A program made the translations under genes and the position numbers. The notes under the pieces are model-generated. The model was not told where the DNA came from, did no database searches, and worked only from the letters and a program-made list of their open reading frames with translations. Shown here piece after piece: positions 32,655-41,746 of a stretch of 64,000 nt of DNA (position 1 is the stretch's first letter; each line of letters begins with the position of its first letter). Origin of the DNA: Sphingomonas quercus (GTDB lineage: Bacteria > Pseudomonadota > Alphaproteobacteria > Sphingomonadales > Sphingomonadaceae); NCBI RefSeq assembly GCF_018863195.1, contig NZ_JAHKRT010000003.1, forward strand, positions 124,001-188,000, written 5' to 3'.

Positions 32655-34591
32655 CGTCCTCGTCCTCCTGAAGGCAGCGCATAGGCGACCACCGCGTCGC
32701 TGGTGGTCGGCGCGAATGATGCGCCGCCGGTGGCGACCGCCGCCACCATTTGACGCCCGCCGGCGGCATAGGTCATCGGCGTGGCGCTGACCGGGCCGGG
32801 CAGCTCCGCCTCCCAGAGCAGCTTGCCGGTCCTGGTCTCGAAGGCACGCAGCCTTTTATCCTTGGTGCCGCCGATGAACGTCAGGCCGCTGGCAGTGGTG
32901 ATCGGCCCGCCGGCACTGATCAGGCCGGCATCCTTGAGCGCGGGAATGCCGGTATCGCCGAGCGGGCGTTTCCAGACGATCTTGCCCTTGTTCACGTCGA
33001 CGCCGACCAGCGAGCCCCAGGGCGGCCGATGGCAGGGAAAGCCGGTCTCGCGATCGAGGAAATAGGCGTAGCCGGCCTTCATCCCCCACGTCCCGTCCGG
33101 CTGCTGGGCGAGTTGCTGCGGGCTGGCGAGCTCGTTGACGTTGACGACGTAGATGCCCTGCCTGGCATCGAACGCGCCGCCGCCCCAGTCCACCCCGCCG
33201 AGGCTGCCCGGAAAGAAATTGACGGCGCTGTCCGCGCGCAGCGGCTGAAACATCTTCGAGGCGGAGACATTCAGCTCCTTCGCCACGGCCTCGCACCGCG
33301 CCTTCAGCTCCGGGGTAGCGTCGACGATATCGCCGGGCTCCCAGCTCAGGCGGGTGAGCGGCGGCGGCGTGACCGGCATCGGCTGGGTCGGCCAGGGCTG
33401 CTCGCCCGGCACGTCCGTCTCGGTCGGCACCGGCACTTCGCGCACGTCGTAGATCGGCTTGCCGGTAAGGCGGTCGAGGATGAACATGATCGCCGTCTTG
33501 TTCATCGCCACCAGCGCCGGGATGGTCCGCCCGCCCTTGCGGACGTCGATCAGCGTCAGCACCGGCAGGTCGACATCCCAGATGTCGTGATGGACGGTCT
33601 GGAAATGCCAGAGATACATGCCGGTGCGCGCGTCCACCGCGACAACCGAGTTGGAATAGAGGTTGGCGCCCTTGCGATCGCCACCCCACCGATCGAAGGT
33701 CGGCGCGCCGATCGGCAGATAGGCGATGCCGCTCTTCTCGTCGACCTGCACGAACGTCCAGACATTGGTGCCCGAGCGCTTGTCGGCGCTGCCCGGCTCC
33801 CATGTGTCGGCGCCCTTTTGCCCGGCCTGCGGGATGGTGTGGAATGTCCACACCAGCTTGCCGGTGCGGGCGTCGAACGCGCGCACATCGCCGGCGGCGC
33901 CACGCGTCGGCATCTCCTGCACGCGCGAGCCTGCGATGATCAGGTCCTGGAAAATGGCCGGCGGGCTGGTCATGCCGTAGGGCGCCACGGTGAGGCCGTT
34001 CATCACGTCCGGCGTCTTCAGGCGGACCACGCCATTCTCGCCGAAGCCGGCCGCCGGCTGGCCAGTCGCGGCGTCGAGCGCGATGAGCAGGCCGGAGCGG
34101 GTGCCGAACACGATGCGCGCGCCCACCCCCGCCCCGCCCGGCCAATAGGCGACGCCACGCGTCGACGCCTGATCGCGATTGGGCAGGGCGTATGCCCAGC
34201 GCTCGCGCCCGGTCGCCGCGTCCAGCGCCACCACCCGGCCATAGGGCGTCGGCAGGTACATCACGCCGGCGATGACGATCGGCGTCGCCTCCGAGCCGAT
34301 GAAGCCGGCATTCGACCGCGACGAGGCGCCGTCCGCACCCGCAACGGCGCCTCCCGCGGCCGGCGCTTCGGTGGCGGGGCGCATATGATAGATCCACGCC
34401 TGCCGCAGTCCCGTGACATTGCGCGGGGCGATCTGCGCCAGCGGCGAATAACGCGCGCCGCCGGCATCCCGACCATAGCGCGACCAGTCATCGTCGCCCG
34501 GCGCGGCGACGACGCCCTGCGCGGCCATCGCGGCAATGGAAAACAGCGAAGCCAGCCCGGCGGACCGGCGCAAACGGGATGATGCGCGCAA
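32651..34591 (-). CDS. PQQ-dependent dehydrogenase 1
   Basis: The product has 646 residues: a quinoprotein propeller with a signal peptide (LASLFSIAAMAAQGVVAA) and repeated blade motifs DAATGRERWAY, DARTGKLVWTF and DARTGMYLWHFQTVHHDIWD. The last matches the PQQ-binding W-motif of the glucose/quinate group; there is no attached cytochrome domain. It oxidises an alcohol, sugar or aldehyde in the periplasm. I propose the TTG at 34591 as start because AGGAGGGG lies 8 bp upstream; the longer frame reaches 34675, next to the operator, with a highly basic, unlikely N-terminus. It shares site 4 with the divergent CoA-transferase gene. Confidence 0.87.
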   Translation of the reverse strand: MRASSRLRRSAGLASLFSIAAMAAQGVVAAPGDDDWSRYGRDAGGARYSPLAQIAPRNVTGLRQAWIYHMRPATEAPAAGGAVAGADGASSRSNAGFIGSEATPIVIAGVMYLPTPYGRVVALDAATGRERWAYALPNRDQASTRGVAYWPGGAGVGARIVFGTRSGLLIALDAATGQPAAGFGENGVVRLKTPDVMNGLTVAPYGMTSPPAIFQDLIIAGSRVQEMPTRGAAGDVRAFDARTGKLVWTFHTIPQAGQKGADTWEPGSADKRSGTNVWTFVQVDEKSGIAYLPIGAPTFDRWGGDRKGANLYSNSVVAVDARTGMYLWHFQTVHHDIWDVDLPVLTLIDVRKGGRTIPALVAMNKTAIMFILDRLTGKPIYDVREVPVPTETDVPGEQPWPTQPMPVTPPPLTRLSWEPGDIVDATPELKARCEAVAKELNVSASKMFQPLRADSAVNFFPGSLGGVDWGGGAFDARQGIYVVNVNELASPQQLAQQPDGTWGMKAGYAYFLDRETGFPCHRPPWGSLVGVDVNKGKIVWKRPLGDTGIPALKDAGLISAGGPITTASGLTFIGGTKDKRLRAFETRTGKLLWEAELPGPVSATPMTYAAGGRQMVAAVATGGASFAPTTSDAVVAYALPSGGRGR

Positions 34592-34677
34592 CGCTTTGCC
34601 CCTCCTAAGGCGAGCCCGCCGGTTGACCGCACGAGCCCGGTTGTTCTTTCTCCGTACAGCTGTTAGCAAAGGCACAA

Positions 34678-34694
34678 ATCATATACAATATGAT
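34678..34694. promoter_or_regulatory. island operator, site 4 (PQQ-DH 1 / CoA-transferase)
   Basis: ATCATAT-ACA-ATATGAT: a perfect 7-3-7 inverted repeat, in the divergent region between the dehydrogenase and CaiB genes. Confidence 0.75.
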
Positions 34695-34755
34695 CCACCG
34701 ATAAGGTTGAAGCCCCAAGACGACACCGCGGGCGCGGTGCTGGAGGAGAGACGAT

Positions 34756-35940
34756 ATGGCGACGCTGCCGCTGGCTGGGATCCGTGTACTTGATATCTCG
34801 CAGGTCATGGCGGGCCCGTTCTGCTGCATGCTGTTGGGGGACATGGGCGCCGACGTGATCAAGATCGAGCCGCCGAAGACCGGCGATTCGACGCGGCACT
34901 CGATGGGCTTCCGTCTCAAGGGCGAGGACAGCCCCGGCTTCCTCGCGCTCAACCGCAACAAGCGCAGCATCGCCCTCAACCTCAAGGACGAGAAGGATCG
35001 CGCAGTCCTCTACGCGCTGGTCCGGAGTGCGGACGTACTGGTCGAGAATGCCCGCCCCGGCGTCGCCGCGCGGCTGGGCATCTCCTATGACATATTGTCC
35101 GGGATCAACCCGCGGCTGATCTATGCGAGCATCTCCGGCTTCGGCCAGACGGGTCCCTGGTCCCAGCGCCCCGGCTTCGATCTGATCGCGCAGGCGATGT
35201 CGGGGGTGCTCAGCGCCAACGGCTTTCCCGGCATGGAGCCGGCGAAGAACAGCATCGCCGTCGCCGATCTCGGCGCGGGCCTGTTCTCGATCTACGGCAT
35301 CCTTTCGGCGCTGATCGGGCGGGAGAAGAGCGGCAAGGGGCAATATATCGACGCCTCGCTGCTCGAGGCAGCGCTCGGCCTGTCGGTGTGGGAGACGGCC
35401 GAGCTGTGGGGCACCGGCCGCGCACCGACGCCGATCGGCTCGGCCAACCGCATGTCCGCGCCCTATCAGGCGGTGCTCGCCTCGGACGGCTATTTCGTCA
35501 TCGGCGCCGCCAATCAGGGCCTGTGGCTGACTTTCCTCCAGGTGCTCGGCCGCCCCGAACTGCAGGACGATCCGCGCTACTCTAGCAACGCGGTGCGTGT
35601 CACCAATCTCGGCGCGCTGATGGCCGATCTCGCCCCGACCTTCCTCACCCGCACCCGCCAGGAATGGATCGACGCGCTGCTCGCCGCGGGCGTGCCGGCC
35701 GCGCCGATCCTCGATTATGGCGAGGCAGTGGCCAGCGAACAGGCCGTCGCGCGCGAGATGGTGATGCAGGTGCCGCATCCGGTGGAAGGCTCGTTCAAGG
35801 CGCTCGGCTTTCCGGTGAAGATGCGCGGCACGCCGCAGGAGGTACGCCTGCCGCCGCCGCTGCTCGACGAGCATGGTGACGCCATCCGCAGCGAATTGAT
35901 AGAACAGGGATTTCTTGCCCCGGAAGCGGAGTCCGCCTGA
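34756..35940 (+). CDS. CaiB/BaiF-family CoA-transferase
   Basis: The product has 394 residues, cytoplasmic. The N-terminus LAGIRVLDISQVMAGPFCCMLLGDMGADVIKIE, then NKRSIALNLKDE, ENARPGVAARLGI and PGFDLIAQAMSG are the classical family III CoA-transferase landmarks. The catalytic Asp is expected in NSIAVADLGAGLFS. It moves CoA from a donor acyl-CoA to a carboxylic acid, activating it for degradation. It overlaps the enoyl-CoA hydratase gene by one base (TGATG). It indicates that a carboxylate reaches the cytoplasm and is activated here. Confidence 0.92.
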   Translation: MATLPLAGIRVLDISQVMAGPFCCMLLGDMGADVIKIEPPKTGDSTRHSMGFRLKGEDSPGFLALNRNKRSIALNLKDEKDRAVLYALVRSADVLVENARPGVAARLGISYDILSGINPRLIYASISGFGQTGPWSQRPGFDLIAQAMSGVLSANGFPGMEPAKNSIAVADLGAGLFSIYGILSALIGREKSGKGQYIDASLLEAALGLSVWETAELWGTGRAPTPIGSANRMSAPYQAVLASDGYFVIGAANQGLWLTFLQVLGRPELQDDPRYSSNAVRVTNLGALMADLAPTFLTRTRQEWIDALLAAGVPAAPILDYGEAVASEQAVAREMVMQVPHPVEGSFKALGFPVKMRGTPQEVRLPPPLLDEHGDAIRSELIEQGFLAPEAESA

Positions 35941-36722
35941 TGAACGCCCCACGCCTGATCTATGAGAAGCGCGGCAACCAGGCCCATATCCTGTTCGACA
36001 ATCCCGCCGCGCACAACGCGCTGACCAGCCAGATGTGGCTGGACCTGCGCGACGCATGCCGGGATATCGCCGCCGATCGCGACATCCGCGTCGCCATCTT
36101 CCGCGGCGTCGGCGGCAAGGCGTTCATCTCCGGCACCGACATCTCGAAGTTCGCGGACTATGAAAGCGGCGCGCAGGGCGTCGAGTATGAGCGCGGCATC
36201 GACGAATGCCTCGGCGCGCTGGACGCCGTCCCCTGCGCAACCATCGCCGTGGTCGAGGGCTGGGCGGTGGGCGGCGGCATCAACATCTCGTCCGGCTGCG
36301 ATTTCCGCATCGCCACGCCGGACGCGCGCTTCGGCTCGCCGCTCGGCCGGACCATCGGCAATTGCCTTTCGGCGCTCAGCGTGGCGCGGATCGGCGGAGC
36401 GGTCGGCGTGCAGCGGGCCAAGCGCATGATCCTGCTCGGCGAAATGATCACCGCGCAGGAGATGCTCGAGGCCGGCTTCCTGCTGCGCATCGTCGAGCGC
36501 GACGCGCTGGACGCGGAGGCGGACGCGCTGGCGGTGCGGGCGGCGGAGAATGCGCCGATCACCACCCGCGCTACCAAGGAAATGATCCGCCGCATGGCCT
36601 ACGGCGCGCTGCCGGACGTCGAGGACCTGATCGCCGAGGTCTATGGCAGCGCCGATTTCAGGCGGGGCGTCGCGGATTTCCTCGCCCGCACCAAACAGGT
36701 GCCGGCGTGGACGGGCAACTGA
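35940..36722 (+). CDS. enoyl-CoA hydratase/isomerase-family protein
   Basis: The product has 260 residues in a crotonase fold. KAFISGTDISKFADYE forms the first oxyanion segment, VEGWAVGGGINISSGCDFRIA the second, and FGSPLGRTIGNCLS covers the catalytic-loop region. The usual hydratase Glu pair is not obvious, so isomerase, lyase or decarboxylase chemistry is equally possible. The start is one base into the CoA-transferase stop, so the two act as a unit on the same CoA ester. It converges with the cupin-like gene only 3 bp away. Confidence 0.88.
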   Translation: MNAPRLIYEKRGNQAHILFDNPAAHNALTSQMWLDLRDACRDIAADRDIRVAIFRGVGGKAFISGTDISKFADYESGAQGVEYERGIDECLGALDAVPCATIAVVEGWAVGGGINISSGCDFRIATPDARFGSPLGRTIGNCLSALSVARIGGAVGVQRAKRMILLGEMITAQEMLEAGFLLRIVERDALDAEADALAVRAAENAPITTRATKEMIRRMAYGALPDVEDLIAEVYGSADFRRGVADFLARTKQVPAWTGN

Positions 36723-36725
36723 CGC

Positions 36726-37733
36726 TCAGCCGCCGCGCAGCCACTGCATCACCTTTGCACGGATACGCCCGTAATTGCCGGCCCGCAAAGGACCGAGGAG
36801 CCCGCGTTCCGTCTCCGGCAGGTGCGCCAGCGGGTGGCCGTCGGGGCGGAAGACATAATGATCGAAAAAGGCGCGCCACGCCGCCCGCTCAGCCGGCGGG
36901 CGTTCGGCGATGGCGATCATCGCCAGCAGCATCGTCGTATAGGGCGCGTCCGGACCCGTGCTGAACCCGTCCCACCAATAATTGACCAGCATATTGAACG
37001 GGTCAGCGGCCTCGACCTCGTGCCACCACAATTTGGGCAGAAAGAGTGCGTCGCCAGGGGCGAGATCGGCGATCAGCGCGCGCGCCCGCGCCGCCGGGAA
37101 GCGTGGATAGCGCGGATCGCCCTCCGCGGCGCTCGCGGCCAGCGACACCGGCTGCCCGGCCAGCGTATGGTCGATCCGCCCGACATAAAGGTCGCCGATC
37201 GCATCCGGCGGATAGAGGGTGAAACGCCGCCGCCCGGCGACGACGCAGGCGATATTGTCATAGGCGTCATAATGGCAGGCGACGAGCGATGCGTTGCCGA
37301 GCCAGATGCGCGGCCTTACCGCCGGGGGCAGCAGGCTCAGCCCGTTCTCCTCGGCAAAGCCGGGCACCTGGCTGTCCACCGGCACCGAACCCATATAGAC
37401 GCTGGGCAATGTCGCATCGGCGGCGGCGGCGAGCATGCGCGGCAACGCCTCCGACAGATCCAGCGTCTCGCGCGCGAAATTGAAGCCGTCCGGGCCATCG
37501 CCATAGAAATAGCGGCCGGCCAGTGCCGGCGGCCCGATGAATGCCTGGGCCGGCGCGCCGCTGTCGAAGCGGCGCAGATAGGCGCAGAGTTCTGCGGCCG
37601 AACGCTCCCCCGCGTGACGGGCCGGCCACGTCCGGCATAGCCCGCGCAGGATGACCGGCGCGCAAGGCTCAGCGACGCTGCGCAGGAAGGTGGCCGCATC
37701 GAGCGGCCCGGTGGCGTCGATCTCGCGCAGCAT
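36726..37733 (-). CDS. cupin-like (JmjC-related) putative hydroxylase
   Basis: The product has 335 residues. It has CAPVILRGLCRTWPA at the start, the metal region NASLVACHYDAYDNIACVVAGRRRFTLYP (HxD) and a distal His in PKLWWHEVEA, the arrangement of cupin_8 Fe/2OG enzymes. Such proteins often sit with SapC, tryptophan halogenases and TonB receptors in Xanthomonas, Caulobacter and sphingomonads, as here. I start at the ATG at 37733, 8 bp after the SapC stop; the longer frame overlaps SapC. The substrate is unknown; a role in modifying the receptor or its ligand is speculation. Confidence 0.82.
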   Translation of the reverse strand: MLREIDATGPLDAATFLRSVAEPCAPVILRGLCRTWPARHAGERSAAELCAYLRRFDSGAPAQAFIGPPALAGRYFYGDGPDGFNFARETLDLSEALPRMLAAAADATLPSVYMGSVPVDSQVPGFAEENGLSLLPPAVRPRIWLGNASLVACHYDAYDNIACVVAGRRRFTLYPPDAIGDLYVGRIDHTLAGQPVSLAASAAEGDPRYPRFPAARARALIADLAPGDALFLPKLWWHEVEAADPFNMLVNYWWDGFSTGPDAPYTTMLLAMIAIAERPPAERAAWRAFFDHYVFRPDGHPLAHLPETERGLLGPLRAGNYGRIRAKVMQWLRGG

Positions 37734-37741
37734 CCGCCCGC

Positions 37742-38428
37742 TCAGGCGCCGTGCGCCAGTCGCGCGTTGCGCCGCTCGGCAAGCAGCGGAATCTGCTTGA
37801 GCGAGCCCGCCATGCAATAGGCGAGTTGTAAATAGCCGTTGCGGAACAGCGCCAGCGCAGTGGCGTCATCCAGCTCGTGGAGCGCGTCGAGGCTGACCGT
37901 ATAGAGCCCGTTCAGCTCGATCCGCTCGCCGTCGTCGAAGCGCATGCCGATGTCGATCGGCTCGACCAGCCGATGCGCGAGCAGCGTCGCGATGAAGCGA
38001 TCCGTCTCCTCCAGCCCTGATTTGAGCTGGCCGAGGATGCGCTGGATGCGGCGCAACCGGGGGCTGGGTTGCCCCTCCTCGTCGAACAGCGGATCTCCGT
38101 CCGCCTCGTCGATGCGCGGGTGGTGGCGATCAATGGCGATGCCGTCACCAGCGATATAGAAGGCCTGCCGCTCCAGATCGAGCGGCCAGAACACGTCCCT
38201 TCCGCCAGTGGTGGCGCCAAGCAGATTCTCGCCCGGCCTGAATCCGAACATCGCCCCGGCGAAGAAGGCGCCGGTTGCAGCCTTCTTGGTGAGCAGGATC
38301 GGGCAGGCCGTGGCCGCTGCGGCAAACTCGCCGGTGACGATCTGGACGAAATGGGTCGCCGTCGAATCCCGGCGCCGCAGCCGCAGGCCGCCATGGTCCG
38401 CGGCGTTCAACATTTGCAATTCCGTCAC
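37742..38428 (-). CDS. SapC-family protein
   Basis: The product has 228 residues: LRLRRRDSTATHFVQIVTGEF, then CPILLTKKAATGAFFAGAMFGFRPGENLL, RQAFYIAGDGIAIDRHHPRI and a C-terminal LNGLYTVSLDALHELDDATALALF region, matching the SapC family first noted in Campylobacter S-layer work. The biochemical role is unknown. The start is uncertain: GTG at 38428 (AAGGA 9 bp upstream) is preferred, ATG at 38413 is possible. It heads a two-gene unit with the cupin-like gene, divergent from TonB receptor 2. Confidence 0.82.
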   Translation of the reverse strand: MTELQMLNAADHGGLRLRRRDSTATHFVQIVTGEFAAAATACPILLTKKAATGAFFAGAMFGFRPGENLLGATTGGRDVFWPLDLERQAFYIAGDGIAIDRHHPRIDEADGDPLFDEEGQPSPRLRRIQRILGQLKSGLEETDRFIATLLAHRLVEPIDIGMRFDDGERIELNGLYTVSLDALHELDDATALALFRNGYLQLAYCMAGSLKQIPLLAERRNARLAHGA

Positions 38429-38754
38429 CGCTCTGCGTCCTTCCCCTATTCGTCCGCTATTCTTCGCCCGCTCCCCCCGCGCGGCCACCCGGCAAAACCA
38501 TCCCGAGACTAACGCCGTTTCCCGTCACCATGATCCGTTCTTGCATACAAAACCAGCCGCAAAAGACCCTTGATGGCGCTATAAATGTCTGTATCTATCA
38601 TATCAGATATGATTTCTAGGGGGAAGTTTCCTTCCGCAACTGCGAAGGCTTCCACATCAGCTCAAGAACAACAGCCGCAACATTGATTGCGGAGACGCGG
38701 GAGGCTGGCCGTTTTCGGACAGCAGCGATGTCGAGCAATAGGGGATGAAGGGCA
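38429..38754. other. intergenic region between SapC and TonB receptor 2
   Basis: A 326-bp divergent promoter region with a markedly AT-rich centre (38570-38625) that includes operator site 5. The flanks hold no convincing ORF. AGGGGA at 38740-38745 is the likely ribosome-binding site of the receptor. Confidence 0.6.
38597..38613. promoter_or_regulatory. island operator, site 5 (SapC unit / TonB receptor 2)
   Basis: ATCATAT-CAG-ATATGAT: a second perfect 7-3-7 inverted repeat, 142 bp before the receptor ATG and 169 bp before the SapC start. Confidence 0.75.
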
Positions 38755-41688
38755 ATGACAGCATTTCAGGAGAACGGGCGCGCGCGCCGAGGGCGTCGCG
38801 CAGGAAGAGCCGTATTCATGGGCGCATCGAGCCTGGCGGCGTTGACGCTCGGCGCCCCGGCGACGGCCCAGAGCCAGCCGGCCGGCGGGCCACAGGACGA
38901 GATCGTGGTCACCGGCATCCGCGGCTCGCTGCAACGCAACCTGGATGCCAAGCGCGAGGCATCCGGAGTCGTCGACGTGATCTCCGCCGAGGATATCGGC
39001 AAATTCCCTGACTCCAACGTCGCGGCCTCGCTGCAACGCCTGCCTGGCGTCTCGATCCAGCGCAACGGCGCGCGCGGCGAACCGACCGGCATCACGGTGC
39101 GCGGCTTTGGCGGTGACTTCAACACGACGCTGGTCGACGGGCGGCGCATCTCGACCGCGACTGGCAACCGTTCGGTCGATTTCAGCACCGTCGGCTCGGA
39201 CTTCGTCGGCGGGCTCAGCGTCTACAAGACGCCGGACGTGTCGCTCTCGTCCAGCTCGATCGGCGCCACCCTCAACATCCAGTACGCCAAGCCGTTCGAT
39301 CGCCCCGGGCTCAGAATCGCCGCCTCTGGCTCGGGCTCGATCCAGGACGGGGCCGGCCATGTCGTGCCGGCTGGCGGCCTGCTGATCAGCGATACGTTCG
39401 CGGACGATACGTTCGGCATCCTCGTCGATGCGATGTACACCCGCCACGACACGCAAAGTAACCGCGTCTACGTCGCCGGCTGGATCGCGCAGAATTTCGC
39501 GCCGTGTCAGATCTCGAAATCGGCCGACCCGAATTGCGCCGCGCCGGGCGCACTTGCCGCCGCCAACCGGAACATCGTCGGCTGGTTCCCGCAGCAATAT
39601 GGCGCCTATCAGAACAACGTCCGCGACACCCGCTACGACGGCCGTCTGGCGCTGCAATGGCAGCCGGCGGACAGCCTGCTGATCACTCTTGATGACAACT
39701 TCACACGCCAGAGGATCAACAACGATAATTACGGATTCGGCGTATGGTTCAATCAGGCCAATTTGCGCAACGTCCAGCTTGATGAAAATGGCGCGATGCT
39801 CGACTTCACCCAGCCGGGCGTGTCGCAGACTGATCTAGACGCTACCAACGGCGGCGACATCACCCAGATGAATCAGGTCGGCCTCAACGTCAAATGGGAG
39901 GCGACCGACAATCTCACCGTGGAAGCCGACGGCTCCTGGGCAAAGAGCCTCACCAACCCCGGCAACAAGAAGGGCGGCACGGCGAGCGGGGACGTCGGCT
40001 ACGGGTTCAAACTCATGGATCCCAATTTCGGCCTCAGGGTCGGCGGCGACAGCAGCGATTCGATCCCGGAACTGCATAACTACGGCATCGGCGGCGACCC
40101 GACGCGCTGGGCACCGACCGACTTCATGGGTTCGCACGTCGCCGGTCGCGCCCGCAACAAGAACACCGACGACGTCAAGCAAGTCCGCCTCAGCGCCGAA
40201 TGGAAGCAGGACGACGTCACCATCAAGTTCGGCGGCGATTACCTCAAGGATCGCTACACGATGACACCGTGGGGCTTCGGCACCAGTAACTTCAGCCAGG
40301 CATATGCCGGCTACGGGCCGTTCGGCCAGTTATACCAGACGACCGGCCAGCTCGCCGGCGTGGCGATGAGCCCCAGCCTGTTCACCGGCACCGTCAATCT
40401 CGGCAAGAACTTCATCCCTGGCTATTCCGGATCGCTGCCGCCGGACGTGCTGGTCTATAGCGGCTATGCCTATCTCGCCGCGCTGGAGGCGCTCGGCAAT
40501 CCGCAGGCGACGAATATCCCGGGCTTCAGCTATGGCGGCGTGCCGACCTATCGCGGCCAGTTCAGCCTGTCGGTGAACCCTGCCGCACTCCGCGACATCC
40601 GGGAAAAGACGTGGAGCCTGTTCCTGCGCGCGAAATTCGACACGGAGATCGCCGGCCGGCCGTTCCACTTCAACGCCGGCGTTCGCAACGAACACACCAA
40701 CCTGTCGTCGTCGGGCTTCTCGCTCCTGCCGGTGAGCATGCGGGTAAACCCGGGCGACCCGACCCTGATGACGGTCACGCTGAGCGCGGCCTCGCCGATC
40801 ACCACCAAGAACGACTATGGCTATCTGCTGCCGGCGGTCGACATGAAGCTGGAGCTGACCGATCGCCTGCATCTGCGCTTCGACGCATCGCGGACGCTGA
40901 CCCGGCCGGCGCTCAACGTGCTCAACCCGGTGCTGAGCGTGCCGACCGGTCCGCGTACCGGCGCGCTCTCCGCATCGGGCGGCAACCCGCTGCTCAAGCC
41001 CTATCTTGCCGACAATTTCGATCTTGCCGCCGAATGGTATTACCGGGCCAATTCCTATCTGTCGGTCAATTTCTTCGTGAAGAACGTGTCGAACTTCGTC
41101 GTCGGCGGCACTTCCCGGCAGACCATCAACACGCCGAGCGGGACACCGGTGATCGACCCGACCACCGGGCAGCCCGCCGTGTTCACGGTGACGCAACAGG
41201 TCAATGGCCCGGACGCCACCGTGCGCGGCGTCGAGATCGCCCTCCAGCATGTGTTCGGCAACAGCGGCTTCGGCCTCACCGCCAACGCCACCCTGGTCAA
41301 CACCAACAAGCCCTATGACAAGTTCGATCGCACGACGACCGGCTTCGCGGTGACGGGCCTCGCCAACTCGGCGAACTTCGTCGGCTTCTTCGACAAATAT
41401 GGGTTCGAGGCGCGCGTCGCGCTCAATTATCGCGGGGAATATCTGCTCCAGTTCGGCCAGCCGCAGGCCAGCGGCACGCTGTTCGGATCGGAGCCCATCT
41501 TCGTCAACCCGAGCATGCAAATCGACTTCAGCACCAGCTATGACGTGACGAAGCAATTGACTGTGTTCTTCGAGGCGCTCAATCTGAATAACGAAACGTA
41601 CAGCACGCACGGTCGCTTCGACAATCAGTTGCTGGAGGTGTTTCGCTATGGCCGGCGTTTCACCGCCGGCGCGCGTTTCCACTTCTAG
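38755..41688 (+). CDS. TonB-dependent outer-membrane receptor 2
   Basis: The product has 977 residues with a signal peptide ending near ATAQSQ, then DEIVVTGIRGSLQRNLDAKR. The plug (about 60-190) contains VVDVISAEDIGKFPDSNVAASLQRLPGVSI, the hallmark of the Caulobacter/Xanthomonas (TIGR01782) receptor group. The barrel ends YGRRFTAGARFHF. Such receptors commonly serve complex carbohydrates or plant compounds and pair with tryptophan-halogenase-like proteins, as here (58 bp downstream). It differs clearly from receptor 1 and is not a duplicate. Confidence 0.93.
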   Translation: MTAFQENGRARRGRRAGRAVFMGASSLAALTLGAPATAQSQPAGGPQDEIVVTGIRGSLQRNLDAKREASGVVDVISAEDIGKFPDSNVAASLQRLPGVSIQRNGARGEPTGITVRGFGGDFNTTLVDGRRISTATGNRSVDFSTVGSDFVGGLSVYKTPDVSLSSSSIGATLNIQYAKPFDRPGLRIAASGSGSIQDGAGHVVPAGGLLISDTFADDTFGILVDAMYTRHDTQSNRVYVAGWIAQNFAPCQISKSADPNCAAPGALAAANRNIVGWFPQQYGAYQNNVRDTRYDGRLALQWQPADSLLITLDDNFTRQRINNDNYGFGVWFNQANLRNVQLDENGAMLDFTQPGVSQTDLDATNGGDITQMNQVGLNVKWEATDNLTVEADGSWAKSLTNPGNKKGGTASGDVGYGFKLMDPNFGLRVGGDSSDSIPELHNYGIGGDPTRWAPTDFMGSHVAGRARNKNTDDVKQVRLSAEWKQDDVTIKFGGDYLKDRYTMTPWGFGTSNFSQAYAGYGPFGQLYQTTGQLAGVAMSPSLFTGTVNLGKNFIPGYSGSLPPDVLVYSGYAYLAALEALGNPQATNIPGFSYGGVPTYRGQFSLSVNPAALRDIREKTWSLFLRAKFDTEIAGRPFHFNAGVRNEHTNLSSSGFSLLPVSMRVNPGDPTLMTVTLSAASPITTKNDYGYLLPAVDMKLELTDRLHLRFDASRTLTRPALNVLNPVLSVPTGPRTGALSASGGNPLLKPYLADNFDLAAEWYYRANSYLSVNFFVKNVSNFVVGGTSRQTINTPSGTPVIDPTTGQPAVFTVTQQVNGPDATVRGVEIALQHVFGNSGFGLTANATLVNTNKPYDKFDRTTTGFAVTGLANSANFVGFFDKYGFEARVALNYRGEYLLQFGQPQASGTLFGSEPIFVNPSMQIDFSTSYDVTKQLTVFFEALNLNNETYSTHGRFDNQLLEVFRYGRRFTAGARFHF

Positions 41689-41746
41689 CTACAGGCCGGG
41701 GGCGCCGGCGACGGCGCTCCCGGTATATTCCCGGGAGAGAGGTTGA